This document shows positions 7,396 through 16,871 of a DNA stretch of 58,396 bases, one piece after another. The position numbers and the translations under genes were made by a program. Below the pieces are notes generated by a model that saw nothing but the letters and a program-made list of their open reading frames with translations, made no database searches and was not told the origin of the DNA. How positions within the stretch are numbered: position 1 is the first letter of the stretch; the number at the start of each line of letters is the position of its first letter. Location: assembly GCA_016763315.1 (NCBI GenBank), contig JAESTZ010000021.1, positions 1 to 58,396 of the forward strand, given 5' to 3'. The stretch is from Robiginitomaculum sp. GTDB taxonomy: Bacteria > Pseudomonadota > Alphaproteobacteria > Caulobacterales > Maricaulaceae.

Positions 7396-8098
7396 TTTCT
7401 ATGGAGTGGACTAGTGAGGCTTGTCTAATTCCCAATTCCTCCATAAGATATTATATATATGTCATTATAGGGTTATAGCCTACGACACTAAGGGTGTTTC
7501 TAAAACAGTTTACAGGACAAGTTATGGATATAATTCTAGGTGAAATTGATAAAGCTATAAAATGTGAGTTGTGTTATTCCGCTATAGTAATAGCACTTAA
7601 ACTACCTGACGTTTGTGCTGCACTTGAATCAAAAGATGGAAGAACAAGTAAGGCTAAATATATAGCTTGGTATAATACGAACGTTAAAGAGGAAGAAGAT
7701 TACCTCACAGCCGAATATTGTTATAGTTTACGATGTGGTGTAATACATCAAGGAACATTAGCGAATACAGGCGCGGAATATGAAAGAGTGCTTTTTACAA
7801 TTCCAACAAAACCGAAGAGTGTGACACTAAATAACAATGTAATAAATAATGCACTCAACCTTGATGCTGTTATGTTCTGCGATAATATCAAAAGAAGCGT
7901 AAATAGTTGGTTTAATAATAATGCGAACAATAGTTACGTAAAAGCTAACCATGTTAACCTTGTACAACTACGGAGAAATGGTTTGTCTCCATATATAATT
8001 GGGGTGCCGCTTATCGCTTAAAAGTGGGGTGTTTGAGGGGTTGAAACAAGTAAAGATGCTTTGAATTAATTTTAAAGCCGTTTACTAGTTCCGACCAT
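7386..8098. mobile_element. Micro-islet at the tRNA-Pro 3' end, with 11-bp direct repeats
   Basis: The last bases of tRNA-Pro plus one, GTTCCGACCAT, occur at 7387-7397 and again at 8088-8098. Between them lies a single HEPN-like gene more AT-rich than its neighbours, and no integrase. The duplication of a tRNA 3' end is the typical trace of site-specific integration. An 11-bp match could arise by chance, but its location exactly at the tRNA end makes that unlikely. Confidence 0.6.
7524..8021 (+). CDS. HEPN-like protein (pEK499_p136-type), accessory
   Basis: A 165-aa soluble, largely helical protein. I chose the ATG at 7524, preceded by AGGA at a good distance, over an in-frame GTG at 7494. 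The N-terminal part (EIDKAIKCELCYSAIVIALK) and then YCYSLRCGVIHQG resemble small HEPN proteins such as the pEK499_p136 family. Arg70 and His75 form an R-x4-H motif, the catalytic motif of HEPN ribonucleases. The C-terminal half (Asn-rich) is not recognized. It is alone between two copies of the tRNA-Pro 3' end, so it is likely mobile cargo; HEPN cargo often serves as a toxin or phage-defence nuclease, but no partner antitoxin is visible. Function is inference. Confidence 0.6.
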   Translation: MDIILGEIDKAIKCELCYSAIVIALKLPDVCAALESKDGRTSKAKYIAWYNTNVKEEEDYLTAEYCYSLRCGVIHQGTLANTGAEYERVLFTIPTKPKSVTLNNNVINNALNLDAVMFCDNIKRSVNSWFNNNANNSYVKANHVNLVQLRRNGLSPYIIGVPLIA

Positions 8099-8154
8099 CC
8101 GATTTCAATGAAGACTATACCAATACTGTTTATTAGAGCTATCACGAGACGGCT

Positions 8155-9213
8155 ATGCACCAATTTGATCTTAAACGACGCGTCGAAAAACCAATTGCCA
8201 TTTGGCTAATGGTTATTGTGGTAATGTTAATTGCCATGATTGTGGTTGGCGGTTTAACCCGACTTACGGATTCCGGGCTTTCAATCACTGAATGGAAGCC
8301 TGTTACCGGTATAGTTCCGCCGCTAAGTGCTGAGGCATGGCAATCAGAGTTTGAAAAATACCAACAAATTCCAGAATATAAATTACAAAACAAATCAATG
8401 AGTATCCATGAGTTTAAAGGTATTTATTGGTGGGAGTGGGGACATCGGGTGTTAGGCAGAACAATAGGGTTTGTTGTTTTATTGCCGATGATTTTCTTCT
8501 GGTTACGTGGAATGTTATGTACCGGGCTAAAGCTGCGATTAAGCGTCTTGTTTGTTCTTGGTGGGTTTCAAGGTTATCTTGGCTGGTGGATGGTGCATTC
8601 AGGATTGGGAGGGTTAGGAGATTTACTTGATGTAAGCCCGTATCGGTTGGTTATACATTTAGGCATGGCACTGATTATACTTGGTCTGACTTTGTGGACG
8701 TGGATGGACATAAGATTATCCGAGCACCGGCGCTATTGGCAGACACAGAGCAATCTTACCCGGCTTGCATGGTTTTTATTAGTTCTAGTTTTTGCGCAAT
8801 TACTACTTGGCGGTTTCGTCGCAGGGAATGACGGCGGTTATATCGCCAATACTTGGCCGTTGATTGATGGTGGTTTGGTTCCGGCATCATTTGGTGACTT
8901 ACAACCATTTTGGCGCAATTGGTTTGAAAACCCGCTAGTTGCCCAGTTCAATCACCGTATTGGTGCTTATTTGGTTTTGATAGTTACGCTTGCTTATCTG
9001 TGGCAAGTATTCAAACAAAAGAAAATTGAATTGCGGCTTTTTGGCCTGCTTGTCGCAACGGTAATTAGTTTACAAGTGTTGTTGGGTATCTGGACACTGG
9101 TAGCAGTTTCGCCAATTCCTTTGGCTGCAGCGCACCAGTTTCTTGCTTTACTAGCATTTTTAAGTGTTCTTGGCGCTGTTCATGCCAGCTCGCGGTATTA
9201 TCGCTCTTCTTGA
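8155..9213 (+). CDS. ctaA: Heme A synthase (CtaA/Cox15)
   Basis: A 352-aa membrane enzyme that oxidizes the C8 methyl of heme O to a formyl group, giving heme A for aa3-type oxidase. Eight transmembrane helices are expected. Visible heme-ligand contexts are YWWEWGHRVLGR, LVIHLGMAL, NHRIGAYLV and AAHQFLALL. The first helix carries VVGGLTRLTDSGLSITEW, typical of the longer proteobacterial Cox15 type. Its presence indicates an aerobic respiratory chain. Confidence 0.96.
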   Translation: MHQFDLKRRVEKPIAIWLMVIVVMLIAMIVVGGLTRLTDSGLSITEWKPVTGIVPPLSAEAWQSEFEKYQQIPEYKLQNKSMSIHEFKGIYWWEWGHRVLGRTIGFVVLLPMIFFWLRGMLCTGLKLRLSVLFVLGGFQGYLGWWMVHSGLGGLGDLLDVSPYRLVIHLGMALIILGLTLWTWMDIRLSEHRRYWQTQSNLTRLAWFLLVLVFAQLLLGGFVAGNDGGYIANTWPLIDGGLVPASFGDLQPFWRNWFENPLVAQFNHRIGAYLVLIVTLAYLWQVFKQKKIELRLFGLLVATVISLQVLLGIWTLVAVSPIPLAAAHQFLALLAFLSVLGAVHASSRYYRSS

Positions 9214-10211
9214 TCGTGATCAAAGCCGGGCAGGGTATCGCGGACTATTAGTGAAATCTTGTTATTTTCATTATCGGCAATAGCCAATAAGCCTGCCGAA
9301 AATCCCGCACCGCCAAAAGACCAGCTGGAAACAGCCAGTGCTCCGGGTTGGGTGACAGGTGGGTTACTTAAGGATTGCGCTGCTTGCAAGCTGGCCGTTT
9401 GTTGCATATCTGGGGCAATTTGCTGCAAGACATTTAATGATGGATTGGAGTGCAGAACATAAATTGAGTCATTTTGCGTTGCGATTGCCACAATATTACC
9501 ATTCGGCCTTTCCATTCCATGCGATATCACTGGCTTGCTGGTTATATCGATCGCAAATATTCCGCCATTTAATCCAGTGGTGAACACTTTGTTATTGGCC
9601 GAAGAGCATCCATTTATAGGGGTTTCTAGTGTGGCAGATGACATTTTTGTCGCCTGTAATGTATCAGCGCCTGTATCTTTTATGCTCCAGATTTCAAAAT
9701 CATTATTTTGCCGTAAAACAGCAAATAAAGGTGTGGCCGGTGTTGATTGTAAAGCGCAAACCGCATTTGTACCAAATGTTGGTAGGTTGGAAACTGGAAC
9801 TGGAAAAACCTGCCCTCTGGCATCATCAACTATTAAAGATACAAGCTGATTGTCCTGTGTTACCGCAAGTAATAACCCGGTTTTTAGGTTTCGGATGTTG
9901 AACCCCGGCTGCAAAGCCAATGAAGTGTAAATAGGCCCTTCATGCTTAAACCCCGATGCTCCCTCGACGCTATACACCTGAATGCCGCCAGTTTGCGTAG
10001 CAACCAATATCCGTCCCTCCCAAGGAATCGTCGCATTTGGTGCCAAAGCCAATGACATTATGCCGTCGGTAATTGGGCCAATGGAGGCCGCTGAATAAAT
10101 TGCTGTTGGCTCTGGCTCCGCTACATTTTGTAACGGTGCCGGCTGACAGGCTGCCAGAGCGGTTATCAGCAATACACTTGCGAGGGTCTTTGGACTTATA
10201 ACTCTTGCCAA
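9198..10211 (-). CDS. Putative lipoprotein with beta-propeller-like repeats
   Basis: About 337 aa. A short positively charged start (ARVISPK) leads into a hydrophobic stretch ending in ITALAAC, a lipobox. The body has repeated short beta-strand patterns such as GRILVATQTGGIQVYSV, TGLLLAVTQDNQLVSLIV and IFAIDITSKPVIS, suggesting a beta-propeller; a phytase-like fold is possible but not shown. No ATG or GTG lies near the signal peptide: TTG at 10211, overlapping the end of the phosphatase gene by 16 bases, is the best start, and translation is probably coupled. The gene's 3' end overlaps ctaA by 16 bases, tail to tail. The link to PhoX suggests a phosphate-related periplasmic role; this is inference. 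Confidence 0.6.
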   Translation of the reverse strand: MARVISPKTLASVLLITALAACQPAPLQNVAEPEPTAIYSAASIGPITDGIMSLALAPNATIPWEGRILVATQTGGIQVYSVEGASGFKHEGPIYTSLALQPGFNIRNLKTGLLLAVTQDNQLVSLIVDDARGQVFPVPVSNLPTFGTNAVCALQSTPATPLFAVLRQNNDFEIWSIKDTGADTLQATKMSSATLETPINGCSSANNKVFTTGLNGGIFAIDITSKPVISHGMERPNGNIVAIATQNDSIYVLHSNPSLNVLQQIAPDMQQTASLQAAQSLSNPPVTQPGALAVSSWSFGGAGFSAGLLAIADNENNKISLIVRDTLPGFDHDQEER

Positions 10212-11632
10212 GGGCCGCGGACGGCCAAAGTCAATCCGTCCTGTTGCAGGTTGAAATAAAGGGTTTTTCCATCTGGTCCAAAACATGCGCCACAAAACTC
10301 ATTTTTCTGTTTCAGCGCGGAACGCGCCAGAGTGTATATCTTACCTTGAGGAGTGATGCCACGCAAATAATTATCGCCATTTCCATCGGAATATTCATCT
10401 TCGCAAATTATCAAGTCTCCCCATGGAGTTATAGTCAAATTATCACAATACTCCATCACCATCGCATCCGGTGACTCAAAGAATAATTGCAAGCGGCCAG
10501 GCTCATTACCCTCAAATTCTGTTCCCTCTAGTTTTGATGGAACATAACGCCATATTTGACCAGCTTTGACCGCGCCACCATCAGTGCAGGCAAAATAAAG
10601 CTCTTTGTCACCGAACCAAATGCCCTCGCCACGGGTGAAAACAGCAGCTCCATTGGCAACGCCACGGTCTTCAAGGTCATTATTCGGGTTGTGACTATCT
10701 TCAACATCAATCCACTCCACTTCAAGCCACTGGTTTGGCTTGATTTTCTTACCTTTTGAACGCGGCCAATTGCGGGTGTCTCTTGCTGGTTGATCCTTGA
10801 TCTTTAGTGCTTGAAAACGACCGGCATTGGTCATTTCACCGGGGACTTCTGGTACAAAGCGATAGAACAAGCTATCATGCCCCCAATCGTCTTGTGTAAG
10901 GTAGACAATCCCCGTTGCCGGGTCGACGGCTGCTGCCTCGTGTTTGAAACGCCCTAATCCCTTTAATGGCACAGCTTCTTGCAAGCCCAAGTCTGGGTCA
11001 GGTAATACTTCAAAAGCCCATCCATGATCTTTCGAGCAGTCTTCTCCTGCTCGCTTTCTGGTTTCCTCACAAGTTATCCAGCTATTCCATGGAGTAGGGC
11101 CGCCAGCACAATTGTCATAGGTTCCAACCAATGCCAGCCATTGGTGTTTGACATGCAATGGCCCCGGATCAATTACTAATCCAGTAACTCCGCCAGCCAT
11201 TGCCCGTCCAGTAGAGTGAAAATCATAAACTTTTGATTTGTCGATTTTGTCGATTAGTTTGTCATTTTTACCGAAAGGCGAAATGCTTTTGCTAACTGTC
11301 TTATCTTCTTTTAACAGATCTTTGGCATTTATTTCATGATTCCGTAACAAAATAGTAGTGCCATCTTTGCCAGCAAATGCCGCCATGCCATCTGGATCAG
11401 CAGGAACAAGCAGGCCGTCACTCATTTCCTCGCCGGCTTGGGATAATATCTTATATGCAAAGCCCTTGGGTAGGTCGAGAATCCCTTTTGGATCCGGAAT
11501 TAATTTGCCGTATTTATCAATAGTTAAAACCGGAGCCTGACGTTTGTCTGCGCAAGCGGTTAGTGTGCTAAGTCCACCAAAAGCGGCACTGATCGCGCTT
11601 ACTTTCAGTAAATTTCTACGGGAGAGTTTCAT
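10196..11632 (-). CDS. phoX: PhoX-family (DUF839) alkaline phosphatase
   Basis: A 478-aa periplasmic protein with a Tat signal: SRRNLLK is followed by a hydrophobic stretch ending in TACAD. Conserved PhoX/DUF839 parts are LLRNHEINAK, NCAGGPTPWNSWITCEE, GRFKHEAAAVDP, YLTQDD and CEDEYSDGNGDNY. PhoX enzymes use iron and calcium to hydrolyse phosphomonoesters and are common in marine bacteria. The start at 11632 follows AGGT by six bases. The family also contains members of unknown activity, so phosphatase function is likely but not proven. It overlaps the downstream lipoprotein gene. Confidence 0.87.
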   Translation of the reverse strand: MKLSRRNLLKVSAISAAFGGLSTLTACADKRQAPVLTIDKYGKLIPDPKGILDLPKGFAYKILSQAGEEMSDGLLVPADPDGMAAFAGKDGTTILLRNHEINAKDLLKEDKTVSKSISPFGKNDKLIDKIDKSKVYDFHSTGRAMAGGVTGLVIDPGPLHVKHQWLALVGTYDNCAGGPTPWNSWITCEETRKRAGEDCSKDHGWAFEVLPDPDLGLQEAVPLKGLGRFKHEAAAVDPATGIVYLTQDDWGHDSLFYRFVPEVPGEMTNAGRFQALKIKDQPARDTRNWPRSKGKKIKPNQWLEVEWIDVEDSHNPNNDLEDRGVANGAAVFTRGEGIWFGDKELYFACTDGGAVKAGQIWRYVPSKLEGTEFEGNEPGRLQLFFESPDAMVMEYCDNLTITPWGDLIICEDEYSDGNGDNYLRGITPQGKIYTLARSALKQKNEFCGACFGPDGKTLYFNLQQDGLTLAVRGPWQEL

Positions 11633-11792
11633 TTTGTACCTGTATATTATTTTTCTTATGTAATGATAATCCATTACTTTTTACTAGTTTGTAAACAAAA
11701 ATCGACGATATTTTCATTGATTTATTGTAACCGGTATCATTATACCGTATAGATAAAATCATGATTATAAGTGGTTTTTTAGCATTTAGTGA

Positions 11793-11821
11793 TTGACCAC
11801 AGGTAATGCTATCTCTATTAA
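11793..11821 (+). promoter_or_regulatory. Sigma-70 promoter of rplM-rpsI
   Basis: TTGACC (11793-11798), exactly 17 bases, then TATTAA (11816-11821). Transcription would start near 11828, giving a leader of about 50 bases. The leader contains TGGGC (11832-11836) and GCCCA (11848-11852), able to form a 5-bp hairpin with an 11-base loop upstream of the AAGGA ribosome-binding site. Confidence 0.65.
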
Positions 11822-11877
11822 GCGCAACTCTTGGGCAGGAGTTTTCAGCCCACAACTAATTTACAAGGAATATCCTA

Positions 11878-12345
11878 ATGAAGACTTTTTCCGCAAAACC
11901 AGCGGAAGTGAAAAAGAAGTGGATACTAATTGATGGCGACGGCGTCATTGTTGGTCGTCTTGCTTCATTTATTGCTTCTCGTTTGCGAGGCAAGCATTTG
12001 CCCACTTTCACTCCGCATGTAGACTGTGGTGATAATGTTATTTTGATCAACGCAGAGAAGGTAGTGTTTACCGGTAAAAAACGCGAAGACAAAACATACT
12101 TCCGGCACACTGGTCACCCGGGCGGTATTAAATCTGTTACTGCTGAAAAATTGCTAGATGGTAAGTTTCCTGATCGTGTTATGAAAAAAGCGGTACAACG
12201 TATGTTGGCCAAGGAAAGCCCATTGGCTCGTCAACAATTCAGCAATTTCAAAGTATATGTGGGTTCGGAACATCCACATGAGGCACAAAAGCCTGAAACT
12301 TTAGATTTTGCATCAATGAATCCAAAAAACGTGAAAAGAGGCTGA
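11878..12345 (+). CDS. rplM: 50S ribosomal protein L13
   Basis: A 155-aa ribosomal protein that binds 23S rRNA early in 50S assembly. [36 protein letters not shown] and the [10 protein letters not shown] loop are diagnostic. SD AAGGA precedes the ATG. The S9 gene follows after one base, the universal rplM-rpsI order. The leader hairpin may allow L13 autoregulation as known in other bacteria; that is inference. Confidence 0.97.
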   Translation: MKTFSAKPAEVKKKWILIDGDGVIVGRLASFIASRLRGKHLPTFTPHVDCGDNVILINAEKVVFTGKKREDKTYFRHTGHPGGIKSVTAEKLLDGKFPDRVMKKAVQRMLAKESPLARQQFSNFKVYVGSEHPHEAQKPETLDFASMNPKNVKRG

Positions 12346-12346
12346 T

Positions 12347-12874
12347 ATGGCTGATGAAATCAAATCTTTAGAAGATTTAAAAGCTGGTATGAATGCTGCC
12401 GATGCAGCACCGGCACCGGCCGTTTCTGCTGAGCAAGATGTAACCTCTGTCGAAGAAGTTGTTCTTCCTGAACCAAAAATTGATGATCTTGGTCGTGCTT
12501 ATGCTACCGGGAAACGTAAAGATGCTGTTGCGCGGGTTTGGATTAAACCGGGATCGGGCAAGATAACCATCAATGGTCGTGATCAGGAAACGTACTTTGC
12601 TCGTCCAGTTTTACGCATGATGTTGCAACAACCATTTATAGCGGCTGATCGCAAAGATAATTATGATGTAATTGCTACTGCCAAAGGCGGTGGACTATCA
12701 GGGCAAGCCGGTGCAGTTCGCCACGGCATTTCCAAAGCATTAATATTGTTTGAACCAGCTCTTCGCCCGCCGTTAAAAGCTGGTGGCTTTCTGACCCGCG
12801 ATAGTCGTGTGGTCGAGCGTAAGAAATTTGGTCGTAAGAAAGCTCGTCGTAGCTTCCAGTTCTCAAAGCGTTAA
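12347..12874 (+). CDS. rpsI: 30S ribosomal protein S9 with N-terminal extension
   Basis: A 175-aa S9. The conserved domain begins around [15 protein letters not shown] (about residue 48) and ends with the family's basic tail [17 protein letters not shown], whose last Arg reaches the P-site tRNA. The first 45 or so residues are an acidic Ala/Pro/Glu-rich extension seen in many alphaproteobacterial S9 proteins. One base after the rplM stop, with AGAGG upstream. Confidence 0.97.
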   Translation: MADEIKSLEDLKAGMNAADAAPAPAVSAEQDVTSVEEVVLPEPKIDDLGRAYATGKRKDAVARVWIKPGSGKITINGRDQETYFARPVLRMMLQQPFIAADRKDNYDVIATAKGGGLSGQAGAVRHGISKALILFEPALRPPLKAGGFLTRDSRVVERKKFGRKKARRSFQFSKR

Positions 12875-12902
12875 GAAACAGCTTTTTATTACAAAATTTA
12901 TC

Positions 12903-12934
12903 AAACGCGCCTTTGGAAACATTGGCGCGTTTTT
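12903..12934 (+). terminator. Rho-independent terminator after rpsI
   Basis: AAACGCGCC (12903-12911) pairs with GGCGCGTTT (12924-12932) around a 12-base loop, continuing into TTTT. It lies 28 bases after the rpsI stop. Confidence 0.85.
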
Positions 12935-13004
12935 GGTTTGGGAATAAAGTAAAATCCCTGTAGGCTTGAAGAACCAATGTAAAAACTGCTCAAAGGAATA
13001 AAAT

Positions 13005-13628
13005 ATGCCAGTTTCTTTTCTTGTGATAGATGATTTTCTTCAAGACCCTATGGCCTTTCGCAAAGTGCTAACCGAGTTGGAGTACCCGCAAGTTAATGTG
13101 GTCAAAGGTTATCCGGGGCGTAACTCTGGAAATGCAGTACGAATTCCAGGCTTAGAGAATGAAATCTCAAGGTTAGTTCAGGAAAACATAGTTCCAAAGA
13201 ACGGCGCTGGACATGCAAAAGCTCGCCTTACTTTGGCTGGAGAGGTTGGCGCCGCTGATATTCATGTTGATGATTGTTACTGGTCGGCGATTTTGTATAT
13301 GACCTTACCAGAATATTGTCAGGGGGGAACCAGTTTCTTTAGCCATAAAGAGACAGGCATGGATCAAGCTACACTTTCAGATGCAGATATTAAAAAGCTG
13401 GGAGTTAGCAATCGTTCGCAGGCTGCAGAAGTGTACAATAATATATTAAAAAATGATGCCCATGACCACGATAAATGGAATCTTACCATGCAGGTGCCTA
13501 TGAGGTTTAATCGACTGGTATTACTGAGGCCATGGTTATGGCACACTGCTGAGCCAGGTTTTGGTCAAAGCATTGAGGATGGCAGGCTGGTGTATTTGAT
13601 GTTTTTTACGAAACCTGGTGCAGAGTAG
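13005..13628 (+). CDS. 2OG-Fe(II) oxygenase-like protein (DUF6445 type)
   Basis: A 207-aa protein. The N-terminal FLVIDDFLQDP, the IHVDD segment (about residues 86-90), the WSAILYMTLPEYCQGGTSFF strand pattern and the WHTAEPGFG segment near the end place candidate metal ligands (His and Asp in HVD, distal His in WHT) in the order expected of a prolyl-hydroxylase-like double-stranded beta-helix. This matches the DUF6445 family as I know it, which lacks a defined substrate. SD AAGGAA precedes the ATG. It stands alone between rpsI and a lipoprotein gene. Oxygenase activity is inferred from motifs. Confidence 0.65.
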   Translation: MPVSFLVIDDFLQDPMAFRKVLTELEYPQVNVVKGYPGRNSGNAVRIPGLENEISRLVQENIVPKNGAGHAKARLTLAGEVGAADIHVDDCYWSAILYMTLPEYCQGGTSFFSHKETGMDQATLSDADIKKLGVSNRSQAAEVYNNILKNDAHDHDKWNLTMQVPMRFNRLVLLRPWLWHTAEPGFGQSIEDGRLVYLMFFTKPGAE

Positions 13629-13765
13629 TAAGTGCCGCAAAGGAATAGTGATTAACGTCATCAAATTACCATGTTTTACGCAAATGTTCGCGTTGCGTAT
13701 TTTGTTGAGTGAGTGTTATATAAGTTATGTAGGCATTCGTTATATCTATTGGATAGGAAAATACT

Positions 13766-14140
13766 ATGAAACTAATTTTAATGGTATTGTCATTTAGTTT
13801 TTTTGCTACGGGATGCACTACCAGTGCCAAATTTATATCTGAGCTTGAAGACGCACCAAAATGGTTTATCGATCAAATTCCTGAAGTCGAAGCAAAAGGC
13901 TACCCAAGTGTTGCCTCTACTCCGGCAGCGCCTGATGACCTGCCATCTTTGGCATCGTGGGAGGTTAAGCTGGAGAAGTTGAAAAATGAAGGTGAGCAGG
14001 TCAATCTTGATGCTCAGGTTCAATCTGATTCGAAATTAATTGATACGAAACAGTTCTTGCAATCGAGTTTGGATATGGCCGATGTTGAAAAATTCAACGA
14101 GGAAGAGGCTGTAGCTTTGGCCGCAAAGCAGAAAGACTGA
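13766..14140 (+). CDS. Small lipoprotein of unknown function
   Basis: A 124-aa protein with a hydrophobic signal ending in FATGCTTS, a lipobox. The mature part is hydrophilic with no domain I recognize; IDQIPEVEAKGYPSVAS and DDLPSLASWEVKLEKLKNE suggest one or two helices. AGGA precedes the ATG. It lies 61 bases before recJ and may be cotranscribed with it. No function is proposed. Confidence 0.75.
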   Translation: MKLILMVLSFSFFATGCTTSAKFISELEDAPKWFIDQIPEVEAKGYPSVASTPAAPDDLPSLASWEVKLEKLKNEGEQVNLDAQVQSDSKLIDTKQFLQSSLDMADVEKFNEEEAVALAAKQKD

Positions 14141-14201
14141 TTTATGTGGCTGGCGAGTGAATTCTATCACATTCAATTGTTGCCAAGTTTCTGGAAATTA
14201 A

Positions 14202-15983
14202 ATGATGAGCGATGAGAGATTGTGGGGCGTAGCTAGTTCGGCTAGTGGACGACGTTGGCTTTTGCGCGACCACAATGAACGCGAAGTTGATGAGCTGACC
14301 AGAATATACAAATTACCGCTAATTGTTGCAAAATGTTTGGCCGGACGTGGCATTACTGTTGAAACTGCCAATGCGTACTTAAACCCGTCATTTCGCGAGC
14401 AATTTCCAGAGCCGTCTGATTTTGCCGATATGGATAAGGCAGTCGCTATTATCTTACAGGCTATAACGGATCAATCCGCTATCACTATATTTGCCGACTA
14501 TGATGTTGATGGTGCAACCTCTTCGGCGCAATTACACCGCTGGTTACAACAAATGGGTAACGTGTCCGCGCTTTATGTGCCGGATCGCCTAAAAGAGGGT
14601 TATGGTCCCTCGGCAATGGCCTTTGACAAAATCAAAGGGCAGGGCGCCAAACTAGTCATCATCGTTGATTGTGGTGCGGTGTCCCATGATGCTATTGCCC
14701 ATGCCAAGAGCATTGGCTTAACTGTAGTAGTGCTGGATCATCATTTGATGGGTGAGGGGGCAATGCCGGTGGCTGATGCTCTTGTTAACCCCAACCGTCA
14801 TGATGATACTTCTGGGTATGGCTATTTGGCAGCCGCAGGGCTGGTGTTTATCTTGCTGGCCGCGTTGAACCGTAAAGCCCGTGAAACCGGTATGTTCAAC
14901 GATATAGCAGAGCCAGACCTCATGGAGCTAGCTGAGCTAGCAGCCTTGGGTACTGTTTGTGATGTGGCGCAATTAGTTGGCTTTAATCGGGTATTAGTGT
15001 CGCAAGGGCTAAAAACTATGCGTTTCCTTCACACTCCCGGACTGGCAGCATTGGCTGAAGTCGGCGAGATCGAGCCACCGTTTTCCACTTACCATGCGGG
15101 CTTTGTTTTTGGACCGAGAATCAACGCCGGTGGAAGAATTGGCAAGTCTGACCTTGGAGCCGAATTACTGGCCAGTGATAATAGCGCGAAATGTGCTGAA
15201 ATCTCCGCCGAGTTGGATCGCCTTAACATCGAGCGCAAAGCCATAGAGAAACAGGTTCAGGAGCAAGCCGAAGCAATGGCCGAGCAGCAAATGCCTGATG
15301 CTACGATATTGGTGGTCGCAGGAACCGGTTGGCACCCCGGTGTGATAGGAATTGTTGCTGGACGACTGAAAGACAAATACAACCGACCGACTGTGGTTAT
15401 TGCCTTAGGTGACGATGGCTTGGGGCATGGTTCTGGACGTTCGGTTTCCGGAGTAAATTTGGGCGAAGCATTTTCCAGAGCAGTCAAATCAAAGGCACTT
15501 ATAAAAGGTGGTGGTCACGCCATGGCTGGTGGTTTAACGCTGCACGCAGACAAAGTTGAACAGTTCAGGGAATTTCTTACCGCTGATATTGGTGCGGCGG
15601 CTTTAGAAGCTGGCTCTGTCCGCAAACTGAAAATTGATGCAATTGCCGGTTTGCATGCCGTGGATATGGAATTAGCGATCGCTTTGGCTAGGTCTGAGCC
15701 GTTTGGCATGGGTAACCCTGAGCCGGTATTGGCTTTTTCAGAAGTTTTTATAGCTTACGCACAAGAACTAAATGGTGGCCATGTGCGTTGCCGGCTAGAA
15801 ACAGAATTAGGTGATGCCAGCTTATCAGCGATATGTTTTCGAGCCAAAGATCGAGGATTGGCAGAGATTTTATTGGATCGAAGCGGTAATGCTTGTCATG
15901 TGGCTGGAAAATTACGAATAGATCGTTGGAAAGGTCGCGAAAAATTGAATTTCCAGATCGAAGATGTGGCACCAATCGAATAA
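14202..15983 (+). CDS. recJ: Single-stranded-DNA-specific exonuclease RecJ
   Basis: A 593-aa 5'-3' exonuclease of the DHH family used in recombination and mismatch repair. The DHH motifs are present: ADYDVDGATSSA (about residues 100-111), VVLDHHLMG (about 176-184), then AALGTVCDVA. The DHHA1 part contains GWHPGVIGIVAGRL and GGGHAMAGGLTL, and the C-terminal OB-like segment ends near DVAPIE. Normal length. tRNA-Glu lies 93 bases downstream. Confidence 0.96.
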   Translation: MMSDERLWGVASSASGRRWLLRDHNEREVDELTRIYKLPLIVAKCLAGRGITVETANAYLNPSFREQFPEPSDFADMDKAVAIILQAITDQSAITIFADYDVDGATSSAQLHRWLQQMGNVSALYVPDRLKEGYGPSAMAFDKIKGQGAKLVIIVDCGAVSHDAIAHAKSIGLTVVVLDHHLMGEGAMPVADALVNPNRHDDTSGYGYLAAAGLVFILLAALNRKARETGMFNDIAEPDLMELAELAALGTVCDVAQLVGFNRVLVSQGLKTMRFLHTPGLAALAEVGEIEPPFSTYHAGFVFGPRINAGGRIGKSDLGAELLASDNSAKCAEISAELDRLNIERKAIEKQVQEQAEAMAEQQMPDATILVVAGTGWHPGVIGIVAGRLKDKYNRPTVVIALGDDGLGHGSGRSVSGVNLGEAFSRAVKSKALIKGGGHAMAGGLTLHADKVEQFREFLTADIGAAALEAGSVRKLKIDAIAGLHAVDMELAIALARSEPFGMGNPEPVLAFSEVFIAYAQELNGGHVRCRLETELGDASLSAICFRAKDRGLAEILLDRSGNACHVAGKLRIDRWKGREKLNFQIEDVAPIE

Positions 15984-16076
15984 AATATAGTTTTCTACAA
16001 AAAAAGTGCAAATAGCTGTGGGTAAGGTCTTGCGTTTCTTCGCATCACTAGATAATAGTCGCGCCACAGTTGGTGT

Positions 16077-16151
16077 GGGCCCTTCGTCTATCGGTTAGGA
16101 CGCCAGGTTTTCAACCTGGAAAGAGGGGTTCGATTCCCCTAGGGCCTACCA
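16077..16151 (+). tRNA. tRNA-Glu (anticodon TTC)
   Basis: 75 nt including CCA. Acceptor GGGCCCT pairs with AGGGCCT, leaving a G1-U72 wobble pair. Anticodon stem CCAGG/CCTGG, loop TTTTCAA, anticodon TTC. The T arm has GTTCGATTC. Its 3' end is the left boundary of the element described at 16140-18220. Confidence 0.95.
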
Positions 16152-16322
16152 GTGCTGTGAAATCTCAATGAAATCAATAAGTTAAAGTGTTGCAGGAAAT
16201 TTGTTTTCAACACTTTTATCAACATATTTTTCAACATTGATTCGCCGCTAGCTTTCATATTAAACTTAACTTTAACAGGCGCTTTCAGAATTTGTGAATT
16301 GGCACGCTTTCTGGAGACGATT

Positions 16323-16871
16323 ATGCCATCTTTTTATAGGGTAAGAATACCAAATTATGTAACCCAGCGCGCAAATGGCATCTACGAAATACGCTATCCA
16401 ATACCAGAGGACGTACAAAGGTTTTACCCAAGAAAAGATGGAACTGGGTTTCGTAAGTTAATTATTAAAAGCCTTGGCACTCGTGACCCTAAGGAGGCGA
16501 AATCTAAAGAGGTTGAGTTTATTTCAGAATTTGAGGCCAAGTGTAAGGTCTTAAAAGGGGGCGTAGATAAAGATCACTTAGAGGAAATTTTGTCGCGAAT
16601 GTATGCTGGCGAGTTGCATGAATTTGACTTGGGTCGTATTGATGGAGGCAGGCTAACTGATAATTCCATTTATGGTCTTGAAACAAAGAGATTAAATCTA
16701 ACTATTTTCAAAGGACTTAAAGGCGAGGAAGCGCAAAGCGCTACCGTTGATGCTTATGTTCGACAGGTTTTGCTCTACTTAGGTGTAGCAAAAGACCCGT
16801 GGGAAATTGAAGATACTTCTAGTTTGTCCGTCTTCATATTAATTGGGACACGCGCACATAAAAATGTGTAA
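16323..16871 (+). pseudogene. Tyrosine-recombinase integrase, N-terminal fragment
   Basis: A 182-aa frame starting at the ATG 16323 after GGAG. The N-terminal MPSFYRVRIPNYVTQRANG and YEIRYPIPEDVQRFYPRKDG and the KEAKSKEVEFISEFE helix are typical of the arm-binding (DUF6538-like) and core-binding start of phage-type integrases. Such proteins are normally over 400 aa; the catalytic domain with the R-H-R-Y residues is absent from all frames downstream, and the last residues after about DPWEIED do not look like integrase. I read it as a true truncation, unlike the homopolymer frameshifts elsewhere in the window. Confidence 0.8.

Noticed and set aside
7494-7523. GTG start at 7494 for the HEPN-like gene
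   Set aside because: The ATG at 7524 has AGGA at a good distance and begins at the conserved EIDKAIKCEL region.
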